This document shows, in pieces, positions 6,379-13,076 of a DNA stretch of 16,998 bases. The stretch is taken from assembly GCA_030049955.1 (NCBI GenBank), contig JASIJX010000552.1, positions 1-16,998 on the forward strand, given 5' to 3'. The position numbers were made by a program, and so were the translations under genes. Below the pieces are notes generated by a model that saw only the letters and a list, made by a program, of their open reading frames with translations, ran no database searches and was not told where the DNA came from. Each line of letters starts with the position of its first letter. Within the stretch, counting starts at the first letter, position 1. This DNA comes from Acidobacteriaceae bacterium. GTDB lineage: Bacteria > Acidobacteriota > Terriglobia > Terriglobales > Acidobacteriaceae.

Positions 6379-7935
6379 CTAGTTTTGCGTGGCCTGCTGC
6401 GACTGCTCCCGCACGATGACTTGGGCGTGCTTGCGGACAAACTCGGCCAGCGCGGGAGCGACCTTCGCCGCGCTCGCAGCAAGCTCGATCTCTTCGGGAG
6501 TCACACACATGATTGCGTCGATGGTGGGACGGAAGTTGAACTCCTCAATCAACGGGGTCCAAGCATCTTTACCGGCCTCCACGTCTGCAATAAGGAGTTC
6601 CCCATTGTGCTTCAGTGTCTTCAGAGCGGCGCTGATCGTCTTTGGCCTAGCCGGTGGCGTGGCAACAGGGGCCGGGGCAGGCGCGGTCACCTGGACGACG
6701 GGCGGCACTTCGATCTTTTCGATCTCTACTGGCGCGGTGGGCGCGGGTGGCGTCGGCTCGGGCGCTGCGACGTGGACGACAGGCGCTTCGATCCGCGTAT
6801 CCGTCAAGTCGTTCGGGGCCGAAGGATCGACGGTTTCCTGGCTGACGTCATCGTCGCGGCACAGCCAGACAGCGATGGGGCGATATTCAGCGGCATCGAG
6901 ATTAGGTTCAAAGAATGGCAACCCGGCGAAGACACGGCCTCCGGACTCCGCAACTACGAACTCCCGGACCTTGCGGATGTAAATCGGCGCCGCGTCCGCA
7001 CGGAACCTGTACAATTTGTCTTCACCACTAGAGAGCACCTTGGCGATTGCATCTTGCCAGAACGTCCGTCCCTTGTCGCTCAACTCGGCGGGGATGTCGG
7101 CCAGCGGCTTCGCGATCCTGTCAATCTGGTCGATCAACCATCCCTTGGGATTATTTTTCGTCGGGGCGGCACTCAGGATTTCAGGCGTCAGGCGGGCGAT
7201 CGCGCACACCAGTGAAATGCACCTGGAAAGCTTCGTCACCAAAGTGCGGGCCATCCCCTCGGCGTCCTTAGCGGAAATGCCTTGACCGTCCAGCTCAATT
7301 TCCATGAGGGAGTGAGTGACAACGTGCCCAGAATCGGCGGAGAAGTCTTCCCGCGTTTCGTCAGCGCTGGTATTGGCCGTGGCGTCCAGAACTGATGCGT
7401 CGTGGGTGGTGGTGTCGATCTTCGTGGGCGCGGCGGGCAGCTCCCCAACCTGGGGTGGCATGTTCGCAGCAATCAGCGCGTTATACTCGGCCCGCTTACC
7501 GGCCCTAGCCATCTGCCGGGCCGTCTGCTGGGTGGTGTGCATGGCGCGAATCTTCAGGGCCTGCACCATATATACGGTGGAGTCGTCATAGCGCTGGACG
7601 GCCTTCACCAGCCCCATAGCTTCGAGCAAAAGGATCTTGCGGCTGATAGTGCGCTTACCGATGCGGCATTCCTTGGCCATCGTCGGGATGCTCTTCCACG
7701 ACGTAAACCCGGCTTCCTTGTCCGCATTCATCGCAAGCAGTTGGAGGATTGCCCATGCGGGGCCGTCCAGCATCAGGGGTGTGTTCCTGCCGTCGATCTT
7801 GATCGTCGGGTACGTCTTCCCCTTGATGGTCACCGTGGGACGCGTATCACCGTCTACCGCGTGCACATCCAGATCGGTGTCACGGATTGCCCAGATCAAA
7901 TCCACCACTCCGTACTCGTTCGTGTTGTTCGCCAT
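6379..7935 (-). CDS. Plasmid replication initiator-like protein (winged helix, 518 aa)
   Basis: The N-terminal region, about residues 58-126, is a winged helix: GPAWAILQLLAMNADKEAGF, then SIPTMAKECRIGKRTISRKI as helix-turn-helix, then a wing ending DDSTVYMVQ. This layout is seen in plasmid and phage replication proteins that bind repeats at an origin. Residues 210-350 are mostly helical and of unrecognised type. Residues 384-432 are a Pro/Ala/Val-rich linker (APEPTPPAPTAP and similar). The C-terminal 85 residues form a second small helical domain. The start has AAGGTG about 10 bases upstream. Two adjoining palindromes precede the gene, and six 20-bp tandem repeats lie about 390 bases upstream, the usual arrangement of an iteron origin. 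Rep function is inferred from the fold and this context. It could instead be another origin- or repeat-binding regulator. Confidence 0.6.
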   Translation of the reverse strand: MANNTNEYGVVDLIWAIRDTDLDVHAVDGDTRPTVTIKGKTYPTIKIDGRNTPLMLDGPAWAILQLLAMNADKEAGFTSWKSIPTMAKECRIGKRTISRKILLLEAMGLVKAVQRYDDSTVYMVQALKIRAMHTTQQTARQMARAGKRAEYNALIAANMPPQVGELPAAPTKIDTTTHDASVLDATANTSADETREDFSADSGHVVTHSLMEIELDGQGISAKDAEGMARTLVTKLSRCISLVCAIARLTPEILSAAPTKNNPKGWLIDQIDRIAKPLADIPAELSDKGRTFWQDAIAKVLSSGEDKLYRFRADAAPIYIRKVREFVVAESGGRVFAGLPFFEPNLDAAEYRPIAVWLCRDDDVSQETVDPSAPNDLTDTRIEAPVVHVAAPEPTPPAPTAPVEIEKIEVPPVVQVTAPAPAPVATPPARPKTISAALKTLKHNGELLIADVEAGKDAWTPLIEEFNFRPTIDAIMCVTPEEIELAASAAKVAPALAEFVRKHAQVIVREQSQQATQN

Positions 7936-7974
7936 TCTTCGATCACCTTCGGCGCTGTCTCTCCCTGCCGTCCT

Positions 7975-7992
7975 CCATTAATGGCTACGTAG
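7975..7992. promoter_or_regulatory. Twin palindromes upstream of the Rep-like gene
   Basis: Two perfect palindromes lie end to end: CCATTAATGG (7975-7984) and CTACGTAG (7985-7992), 40-57 bases before the ATG of the 518-aa gene. Adjacent palindromes at this place suggest an operator, possibly for Rep autorepression; no promoter hexamers are clear. Confidence 0.4.
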
Positions 7993-8322
7993 TCGAGTTT
8001 CGCCCGGAAAATGTTATTCGGTGGATCGGCCGGAAGTTGGAGCGGCGGGCAGAACCGGGGATGGCTCTGCGATGTTGGAAGGGGATGGTACTCCTCGGCA
8101 GGCAGCGATGCTGGTGTGGATGTTGGCAGGACATCTGTTCTCAGGATCGACAGAATGGTTGGCTGTCGTTGCTTTTGTCGTTGCCTTTGCCTCTAAACAG
8201 GTTTCTGAACAAAAAGAGCCGGAAGGCGGCCAGCAACCGGCGCGAAGCGCGTCTGGCTTCATGTTCAAGCTTCAAAGTCCTGCTTCTTTGTCCTGCTTAA
8301 ATGCTCTTGCTTAGGTCGCCAC
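7993..8322. other. Rep leader region without a supported gene
   Basis: Open frames here on both strands have poor composition and no ribosome sites. A minus-strand hairpin (GCCGG/CCGGC, 8218-8241) followed by TCTTTTTG could end a short transcript that starts in the iteron region and runs toward rep, as leader or countertranscript RNAs do in some plasmids. This is speculative. Confidence 0.3.
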
Positions 8323-8442
8323 TGGGACAAACTCCCTGTTCCTGGGACACAAGCAATGTCCTTGGGATGCAAGCAATGTCCTTGGGACGCAAGCAATGTC
8401 TCCAGGACAAACTCCCCGTCTCTGGGACATGAAGCTCCGATC
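8323..8442. repeat. Six tandem 20-bp iterons (candidate origin)
   Basis: Six repeats start every 20 bases, at 8323, 8343, 8363, 8383, 8403 and 8423. The consensus begins TGGGAC (CAGGAC in the fifth). Copies 2-4 share GCAAGCAATGTC(C/T) (copy 2 has ACAAGC) and contain an inverted pair GGACA...TGTCC. Copies 1 and 5 share a different second half, ACAAACTCCC(T/C)GT. Copy 6 keeps only the first half. A period near two helical turns, several copies and a position upstream of a Rep-like gene fit replication iterons. I saw no clear DnaA box or AT-rich unwinding tract beside them. Confidence 0.75.
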
Positions 8443-8911
8443 ACCGGAACACACCATCCCGATCGATCCTGCCCACCACCTGAAAATAAGCCCGGCTCTA
8501 AATCGCAGGAACACTTCCCGGCCCCGGTATTACCTACTTTGACCCGATGGTCGGCAACTCCCGGTGTCCTCTATTGATCGGCCCGGCAATCAGCTCACCT
8601 GGGTCACGAAGCATCTGTCCAGGCTCCCAGGCGCATAGCGCTGCGGGACATAAAACTCCGGCACAGACCGGATGACTACTGGCAGACAGGCAGACGGCCA
8701 GCGAGCGCAACGATATCAAAGGTGTGAGCCGGGGTAAGCGGAAACCCTGAGCGTGGGCGCTCAATGAACCCATGTTCCGGCTTCCGACCTCTAGCGCCAT
8801 GAAGCGTAGGCGCCCACCATGAAGCCGAACGAATGACCCTCACTCTGCTTCCCACGAAAAATATTAGTCATGAACTCCACTATTGCCTTCGCTACTCGGT
8901 AGGTTGGCAAC
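8443..8911. other. Non-coding stretch beside the iterons
   Basis: No convincing gene on either strand. ATCCTGCCC at 8466-8474 matches the core of IncP-type transfer-origin nick sites, but such a match can arise by chance. The remainder holds no long repeats or RNA genes that I recognise. Confidence 0.35.
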
Positions 8912-9863
8912 ATGGACATCAGTAACAAGGGTCAGTTGGACGCCGAAACTCTCGGGTACATCAAGGACAACGCTGAAGTCGAGCACGCGATTCTGACGCC
9001 GTTCCGCTGGCTGATGCGCCTCGGAAAATTCCTTATCTACGCATCCCTGCTCTTCGGCTGATTCGGCTTCACCCTCTTCGGCTGGGTCGTCAATGTCGGC
9101 GAGTACAGCCTGGAGAACCGCCGCGGAGCGGGTGCGACGCCCGCGCCTATTTTCAATTCTGCGATACTTACCAGTTCCATAACACCAACCCATATGCCGA
9201 TTTTTCGTGGAACCTCAACAGCGGCGCTGGTTATGGCAACACATTGGACACGTCCTATTCTCCGGACGCCCCCGAGGACGCCAATCCAAATAGCGCGGGT
9301 TTTAGTGAAGCGGGGAGCCCCGATCCGAAGGAACTGGACCCGACCCCTAAACCGTGGATCAACCTCAGCATATTCAACGCCGACGGCTTCTTCCTGCGCA
9401 GTAACGATGTCTTCCGCCGCAAGTCGGCGGAGATGGACCGAGCGCTCAAATCCGGCTACCTTGAACAGCAGGCTCTACTCCGCGCGATTGGGGACATTAA
9501 GAACATCGATCCTTCGAATGTCCGTCTTACGGTACGCGCCAGATCTCGTCATCCGCCGGGGGCGTCATCCCGGCTGGTGCAATCCATAGCGATAACTACG
9601 TTACCTGGGGAATGTGTCTGAAGCAAGAGTGCGCGGCGCATGGCTCGGACCTGAACTACGCCCTGTTCTGGGGTGACGTGATGTGGACGAAGCCCGCGCT
9701 CGGCAAACACCAAAAGGATGCGGTGAATGCTCTCCAGAATATGGGAACTCTGGCCTACTGGCTGCAAGAGTTCCATGCCGAGGGCATCCAGGACGACACG
9801 CTAATTCAGGAATCATTCTGCGGGTTCCACAACGATGCCACGGCTTGCCGCCTGCTGAAGTAG
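8912..9863 (+). pseudogene. Broken gene for a membrane-anchored protein
   Basis: One protein appears to be spread over three frames. It begins at ATG 8912 (MDISNKGQLDAETLGYIKDN) and enters a membrane helix (LGKFLIYASLLFG) that is cut by TGA at 9059-9061. The same frame continues as FGFTLFGWVVNVGEYSLENR. From about 9136 the sense passes to another frame (YFQFCDTYQFHNTNPYADFS, then KPWINLSIFNADGFFLRSND, on to RAIGDIKNIDPSNVRLT). From about 9535 it passes to a third (RQISSSAGGVIPAGAIHSDN, then the frame ending TACRLLK at 9863). Restoring it needs one stop reversal and two frameshifts, giving about 315 residues: a short cytoplasmic tail, one membrane segment, and a large cysteine-containing outer domain. 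Such a layout occurs among conjugation and secretion proteins, but I cannot name the family. Confidence 0.55.
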
Positions 9864-9874
9864 TCCAGCAAAGA

Positions 9875-9928
9875 CGGGCCAGGGCAGCCTATAACCAATG
9901 TGGTATACACCACCCAATTTCTGGCCCG
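9875..9928. repeat. Nested inverted repeats after the broken membrane gene
   Basis: Outer arms CGGGCCAG (9875-9882) and CTGGCCCG (9921-9928) enclose a second perfect hairpin, GTGGT-ATAC-ACCAC (9900-9913). No T-run follows. It could be a rho-independent terminator remnant, a recombination site or a protein-binding cruciform. Confidence 0.45.
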
Positions 9929-10420
9929 CGCTCGGAAGCGCCAGGGCGCCGGTGATGTATCGGGGGCGCCAGTCGGTCAGTGACACACCGCTCTCGAGCC
10001 GATCATCGAGTCGCGAGAACAGTGGCGGCTCGTGAGATTGTGGGGTGATGCATGATGCGAATATCGACTAGATGAGATCATCTGAGGGGATCGATCCCGT
10101 TCAAAGTGCGAGCCTCCTTAGTGAGCTTTAGTGCACTTTTCCCCTGGTGGCCGATGAGGTTGCACATAGAAAGGGACTAATCGATCACCGAATAAAGTCT
10201 CGCAATAAAAAGTCGAGCGCGAGTCCACAGTGTGATGCTCCCCCAGGTAGTTTGAGGTTAGGAGGCGGAAATTCAGGCGGGGTTTTCTTCCGCAGAGACT
10301 CGAGAAGCTAACTAGCGTGGCTTTGCTCTTCGCAGCGCCTTGCGTCGAAAGGTGCGATACTTCGGGATTCCAATTCCTCCTCTGACGTCAACAAAGCTGC
10401 CGAGATAAAGCCGGAGCGTT
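9929..10420. other. Intergenic stretch before the four-gene cassette
   Basis: No supported gene. Short inverted repeats are visible: GGCGCC twice (about 9944-9967) and GCGGAA/TTCCGC (10265-10293). Any promoter of the cassette should lie in the last 100 bases, but I see no clear -35/-10 pair. Confidence 0.3.
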
Positions 10421-10822
10421 ATGAAAAAAAGCGAGATCATTGAGACAACACTTGCAGCCATGCGACGCCCCGGTGGGCTTCTTGACAGCAGCCAGGATTC
10501 GCAAGACGACAACGACGAATATGAGAAATCCGTCGTCATGCCGACACTCCTCGAACGACTACCAGATGGGGTGGAAATCAAAACGTGCTCCGACTTCGCC
10601 GATCTGGCAGTCACTTGCTGCGAGAGGTGTCACACACTATATGCCTTCTATGAGATGTACTTGGAGGACCTTCCTGGCGAAGACAAAGCGTGGATTTGCT
10701 GCGCAATTTCGAGAGCTCTTCGCGGAGAGAGCGTTGAAACGGACGTCGCAGCCCTGGATCAACTCATCCGCGGTGATGCCCCGAACCTGGACCAGAGCGA
10801 TGCGAACCATGAGAATGACTGA
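10421..10822 (+). CDS. Cysteine-rich hypothetical protein, first gene of the cassette
   Basis: A 133-residue protein starting at ATG with GGAG 4 bases upstream. The N terminus is helical and charged (MKKSEIIETTLAAMRRPGG), followed by an acidic Ser/Asp/Asn-rich linker (SSQDSQDDNDEYE). The core carries CCERCHTLYAFYEMYLEDLP and then KAWICCAISRALRG. The CCxxCH pair and the CC pair could bind a metal. The C terminus is acidic. There is no signal peptide or membrane segment. It is followed after 5 bases by a second gene with an internal stop, then by two more genes. I do not recognise the family. Confidence 0.62.
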   Translation: MKKSEIIETTLAAMRRPGGLLDSSQDSQDDNDEYEKSVVMPTLLERLPDGVEIKTCSDFADLAVTCCERCHTLYAFYEMYLEDLPGEDKAWICCAISRALRGESVETDVAALDQLIRGDAPNLDQSDANHEND

Positions 10823-10827
10823 TCGCG

Positions 10828-11085
10828 ATGATTCAGGGTGCTCGATCGTCACAATTCCTTGAACTTCTCCGTTTTTCCTTCGCCAGCCCAGAGTGGAAAT
10901 GATACCGGAACCGCACCGGCATCTCATTCTGCGCGACATTCGACGTCGAGGATAATGTTCCGGATCGCAATAAGCCCGACGTGTCCAACAGGATCGATTT
11001 CCAGAAGTGTCCGGCAGCAACCAGAGAGGAAGTCGAGATTGAGAATTTTTTCACCTCTGTTGGCACCGCGCGTGACTTGGGCTGA
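10828..11085 (+). pseudogene. Second cassette gene, interrupted by TGA
   Basis: A frame from ATG 10828 reads MIQGARSSQFLELLRFSFAS PEWK and meets TGA at 10900-10902. It then continues in the same frame as YRNRTGISFCATFDVEDNVP, on through NRIDFQKCPAATREEVEIEN to a second TGA at 11083-11085. Both parts look like genuine coding sequence, and the frame fills the gap between its neighbours almost exactly (5 bases before, 23 after). A single stop mutation in an 85-codon gene is the simplest explanation. The family is unknown. Confidence 0.45.
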
Positions 11086-11108
11086 AACACAGCGAAGGGT
11101 CATTTGAA

Positions 11109-11474
11109 ATGACAATCGACGGGTTTGGCAACATAGACATCGCAATCGTCGTCAGCTTAAGCGCTCTGCGCACCCTCCTGAAAGGCTTCCTGGTAAATGG
11201 AAGCCGGTGGTGGATTGCCAGTCATCCCGATGATGCTAGGGAAGACGGATCGATCACGCTGGGCTTTGGGGAGCCAAGTTGCTGTGACCCCCTTAACCGG
11301 GCATTCTTCCGCATTCCGATCCTTGAAACGACGGTTGCAGATGATACAGACGGGGTGCTCCTGCTCTTCCACCCCTGTGCGATTCTCTCGGAAGACATTG
11401 AAGCATTCCCGGAGTTCTACCCTCCGCTAAAGCAAGCTTTACTCGCGCGGCTGCAAAATGGGGGACACGCGTGA
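11109..11474 (+). CDS. Hypothetical protein, third cassette gene
   Basis: A 121-residue protein; the ATG has AAGGG about 9 bases upstream. It is mixed alpha/beta in appearance. It has an N-terminal helix (ALRTLLKGFLVNG), a strand WWIASHPDD, a segment GFGEPSCCDPLNRAFFRIPI, then DGVLLLFHPCAILSEDIEAF and a helical C terminus (PPLKQALLARLQ). It contains a CC pair like the first cassette gene. Its stop overlaps the start of the next gene by 4 bases (GTGA), so the two are translationally coupled and probably act together. I do not recognise the family. Confidence 0.6.
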   Translation: MTIDGFGNIDIAIVVSLSALRTLLKGFLVNGSRWWIASHPDDAREDGSITLGFGEPSCCDPLNRAFFRIPILETTVADDTDGVLLLFHPCAILSEDIEAFPEFYPPLKQALLARLQNGGHA

Positions 11475-11893
11475 AAGCAACGTACCTATCGAACCGATTT
11501 CCATCCGGTGGTCCGTCGCCCAGCGTAGGTATCATGTTCTACTTTGGCGACCGACTCTGGATAAATGCCACGCCCATCGAGCACGCTGCGGACTATGCCC
11601 ATCTAAAGACGCATGATTGTGGGCACAATCAGTTCTGGGCGCACCTGCAAGTTGCTAGACTCGTACCCGTTGAAGTCGAGTACGACCAGATTCCCAGGGG
11701 CCGAACAAGTTGGGATACCGCGAGCGGAGAATTTCTGCTGCTTCTGGATGTCTGTATCGGGGCGAGACCCGAATTGGTCGCGGAGATCGTCACCCGCCTG
11801 CAACTACCGCCTGGTGTCCGTGCTAGGCTCGATCCACATTACAGGTGCCCCGGATGCCTCGGTGACCGCAACCCGTTGGATGATCCGTCGTAG
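11471..11893 (+). CDS. Conserved hypothetical protein with C-terminal HYRCPGC motif
   Basis: A 140-residue protein with a GTG start inside the preceding stop. The order of conserved-looking blocks is: an N-terminal strand pair (MFYFGDRLWINATPIEHAAD), then YAHLKTHDCGHNQFWAHL, then VEYDQIPRGRTSWDTASGEF, LLLLDVCI, a helix PELVAEIVTRLQLPPG, and finally HYRCPGCLGD. It recalls an uncharacterised family of small proteins found in many phyla with a PRGRVxYxxxxxxFxxxLDxC core and a terminal HYxCxxC. No function is known to me. The CPGC could be half of a zinc site. It is intact and coupled to the gene before it. Confidence 0.62.
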   Translation: MKATYLSNRFPSGGPSPSVGIMFYFGDRLWINATPIEHAADYAHLKTHDCGHNQFWAHLQVARLVPVEVEYDQIPRGRTSWDTASGEFLLLLDVCIGARPELVAEIVTRLQLPPGVRARLDPHYRCPGCLGDRNPLDDPS

Positions 11894-11996
11894 ATCATCG
11901 GACGGTATGGGGACCTGCGGCCTGTACCAAAAATCGGGGTGTTTCCCAATGCGGATTGGCGTGGGGTTGCGGAGCAAAATCCTGCGTTATTTTAAC

Positions 11997-12175
11997 GACT
12001 TCGCTAGCGGCAACCGCCAAGACCGGACAAACTTCAAGCGCATGATGGTGGACGCTTCCAAGCGGAAGTTCGATAGCGTGCTCTTCTGGGCGATGACAGA
12101 TTTTTCCTCAAAGGTATCGAAATGACGCTGGCGTACATACGTCAGCTCGACAGCTACAAGGTCGGCTTACTGTAG
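11997..12175 (+). pseudogene. Serine recombinase (resolvase) remnant
   Basis: The frame ending at 12125 reads DFASGNRQDRTNFKRMMVDA, then SKRKFDSVLFWAMTDFSSK. This is the well-known resolvase stretch (SGxxxDRxxFxxML...A..RxFDxVLFWxLDRFSR). After a one-base shift the next block follows in another frame: KGIEMTLAYIRQLDSYKVGL (12110-12175), matching the usual GVxxTLxxLxxLxSYxVG. The catalytic serine at the N terminus and everything after KVGL are missing. Only about 60 codons survive, so this is a relic of a mobile element and cannot act. Confidence 0.78.
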
Positions 12176-12199
12176 CCACACCAGCCTTCCGTATACACG

Positions 12200-12424
12200 G
12201 TGCCGCCGGGCTCGATGCGGCCTTCGATAAACGGAATCAAACTGGCTGCAGGGGCGTCCGGAATGTGTCATGAGCCCAATACCTGGGCCAAAGCGTGGAT
12301 ATTCGTGCGAGAGGTGGACGGAATGGCTGTACAGAGCTGGTACGAGAATTTGACCGATGTTCGCGGGCTCGCTTCGAACACAGCTGTACGTCATTTCCAC
12401 GCAGGTCTCATTAGACCGCCATAG
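12200..12424 (+). CDS. Short ORF, possible gene fragment
   Basis: A 74-codon frame with a GTG start and no ribosome site. Its C-terminal half reads protein-like (TWAKAWIFVREVDGMAVQSW, then YENLTDVRGLASNTAVRHFH), and a strong plus-strand hairpin terminator begins 17 bases after its stop, which suggests that a transcript ended here. The upstream part is less convincing, so this may be the 3' end of a truncated gene. No family recognised. Confidence 0.3.
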   Translation: MPPGSMRPSINGIKLAAGASGMCHEPNTWAKAWIFVREVDGMAVQSWYENLTDVRGLASNTAVRHFHAGLIRPP

Positions 12425-12441
12425 TTCCGGCACAATGAACG

Positions 12442-12469
12442 CGGGGTGGCCATCGCCACCCCGTTTACT
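12442..12469 (+). terminator. Strong hairpin terminator
   Basis: A perfect 9-bp stem, CGGGGTGGC (12442-12450) with GCCACCCCG (12455-12463), 4-base loop CATC, followed by TTTACTT. Confidence 0.75.
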
Positions 12470-12676
12470 TCCATCCGCCCAGTGCCCATCATTAAAACCT
12501 GATTGCCGAGATTCCTTCGCGAGCATTCCGACGAGCCCGACTTACTAGAAGAAGGTGTATACAGGTGTGAAAAGAAGTGAATTAAGTGACCAAACGTGAT
12601 CGAAGAAAATCACATGTAAGTCTTTTGTTTGGAACGGATTTTAGCGATCTAAAGGGGATGCGTGGATTTGGGCGCG
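12470..12676. other. AT-richer gene-free stretch up to the tRNA fragment
   Basis: No gene on either strand. The region is more AT-rich than its neighbours. A small hairpin GTGAT/ATCAC lies at 12596-12613. It marks the end of the accessory segment. I looked here on the minus strand for the missing 3' half of the tRNA and for group I intron core elements and saw neither. Confidence 0.4.
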
Positions 12677-12712
12677 GAGAATCTCACGTCCTAACCCCTA
12701 GACGATAGCGCC
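12677..12712 (-). pseudogene. 5' half of a tRNA-Glu(CTC) gene
   Basis: On the minus strand the sequence reads acceptor arm GGCGCTA, TC, a D-arm (GTCT, AGGGGTTA, GGAC), G, anticodon 5' stem TGAGA, then TT and CTC, where the anticodon of tRNA-Glu is expected. The pattern TCGTCTAGGGGTTAGGAC is diagnostic for bacterial tRNA-Glu. After the anticodon the sequence becomes CGCGCCCAAA, which cannot form the 3' anticodon stem. No T-arm or acceptor 3' strand follows. The gene is cut at or just after position 36 and cannot give a functional tRNA as it stands. Confidence 0.72.
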
Positions 12713-12800
12713 ACACACTTAAAAAGGGGTAGCTCGCTGAACAAGCCACATCACTTACTTTAGCAAAAAAATAGCATTGCTCCAAAAGGCCTGGGACTGG

Positions 12801-13076
12801 TTAGATGCCCAGCTTGCGGACTTCCTCGTTGTAGTACTTGCGATAGAGGATGTCCCACTCCTGCGAGCCTTCGAGGATGATCTTGCGCTGACTGGCGATC
12901 TTCTGGCGGGCCGAGGCGTCGATCCTGGATTCCTCGGTGAGGAGCGTTTCGAGGATCTTGCGCGATTCCTGGCGGATGGTGTTGCGGTCTTCGAGGAAGC
13001 CGACCTGGTCGATTTCGGCCAGTGTGTCGGCTACCGTGTGGGCCAGCTTGTTGAGCTTGTCGCGGCTGATCCTCAT
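12801..13076 (-). CDS. DUF507 family protein (second of pair)
   Basis: A 91-residue, charged, largely helical protein beginning MRISRDKLNKLAHTVADTLA. It matches the DUF507 family, which typically opens with M-hydrophobic-S-R/K-x-x and a helix, and is about 90-190 residues long. The ATG overlaps the stop of the upstream paralogue (ATGA), so the pair is translationally coupled. The two share the same start pattern (MxxSRD) but differ elsewhere: this one is the N-terminal-type module with EIDQVGFLEDRNTIRQE, ending ILYRKYYNEEVRKLGI. The function is unknown. DUF507 pairs are characteristic of Acidobacteriota and some other deep lineages. A T-rich stretch (7 T) lies about 30 bases past the stop. 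Confidence 0.8.
   Translation of the reverse strand: MRISRDKLNKLAHTVADTLAEIDQVGFLEDRNTIRQESRKILETLLTEESRIDASARQKIASQRKIILEGSQEWDILYRKYYNEEVRKLGI

Noticed and set aside
6385..7215. A 276-codon plus-strand open frame opposite the Rep-like gene
   Set aside because: It is antisense to a frame with clear winged-helix and linker features, has biased Arg/Gly composition and no ribosome site; a shadow of the real gene.
8323..8442. CRISPR array
   Set aside because: The repeats touch each other with no unique spacers and there are no cas genes; iterons fit better.
8356..8577. Open frame running through the iterons
   Set aside because: A 20-base repeat cannot keep a reading frame, and the translation has no coding character.
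8534..8800. An 88-codon minus-strand open frame near the iterons
   Set aside because: No ribosome site, mixed low-quality composition and no motif; treated as non-coding.
12605..12676. Group I intron in the tRNA anticodon loop
   Set aside because: The break is at the right place, but I found no 3' tRNA half downstream and no recognisable intron core; truncation is simpler.
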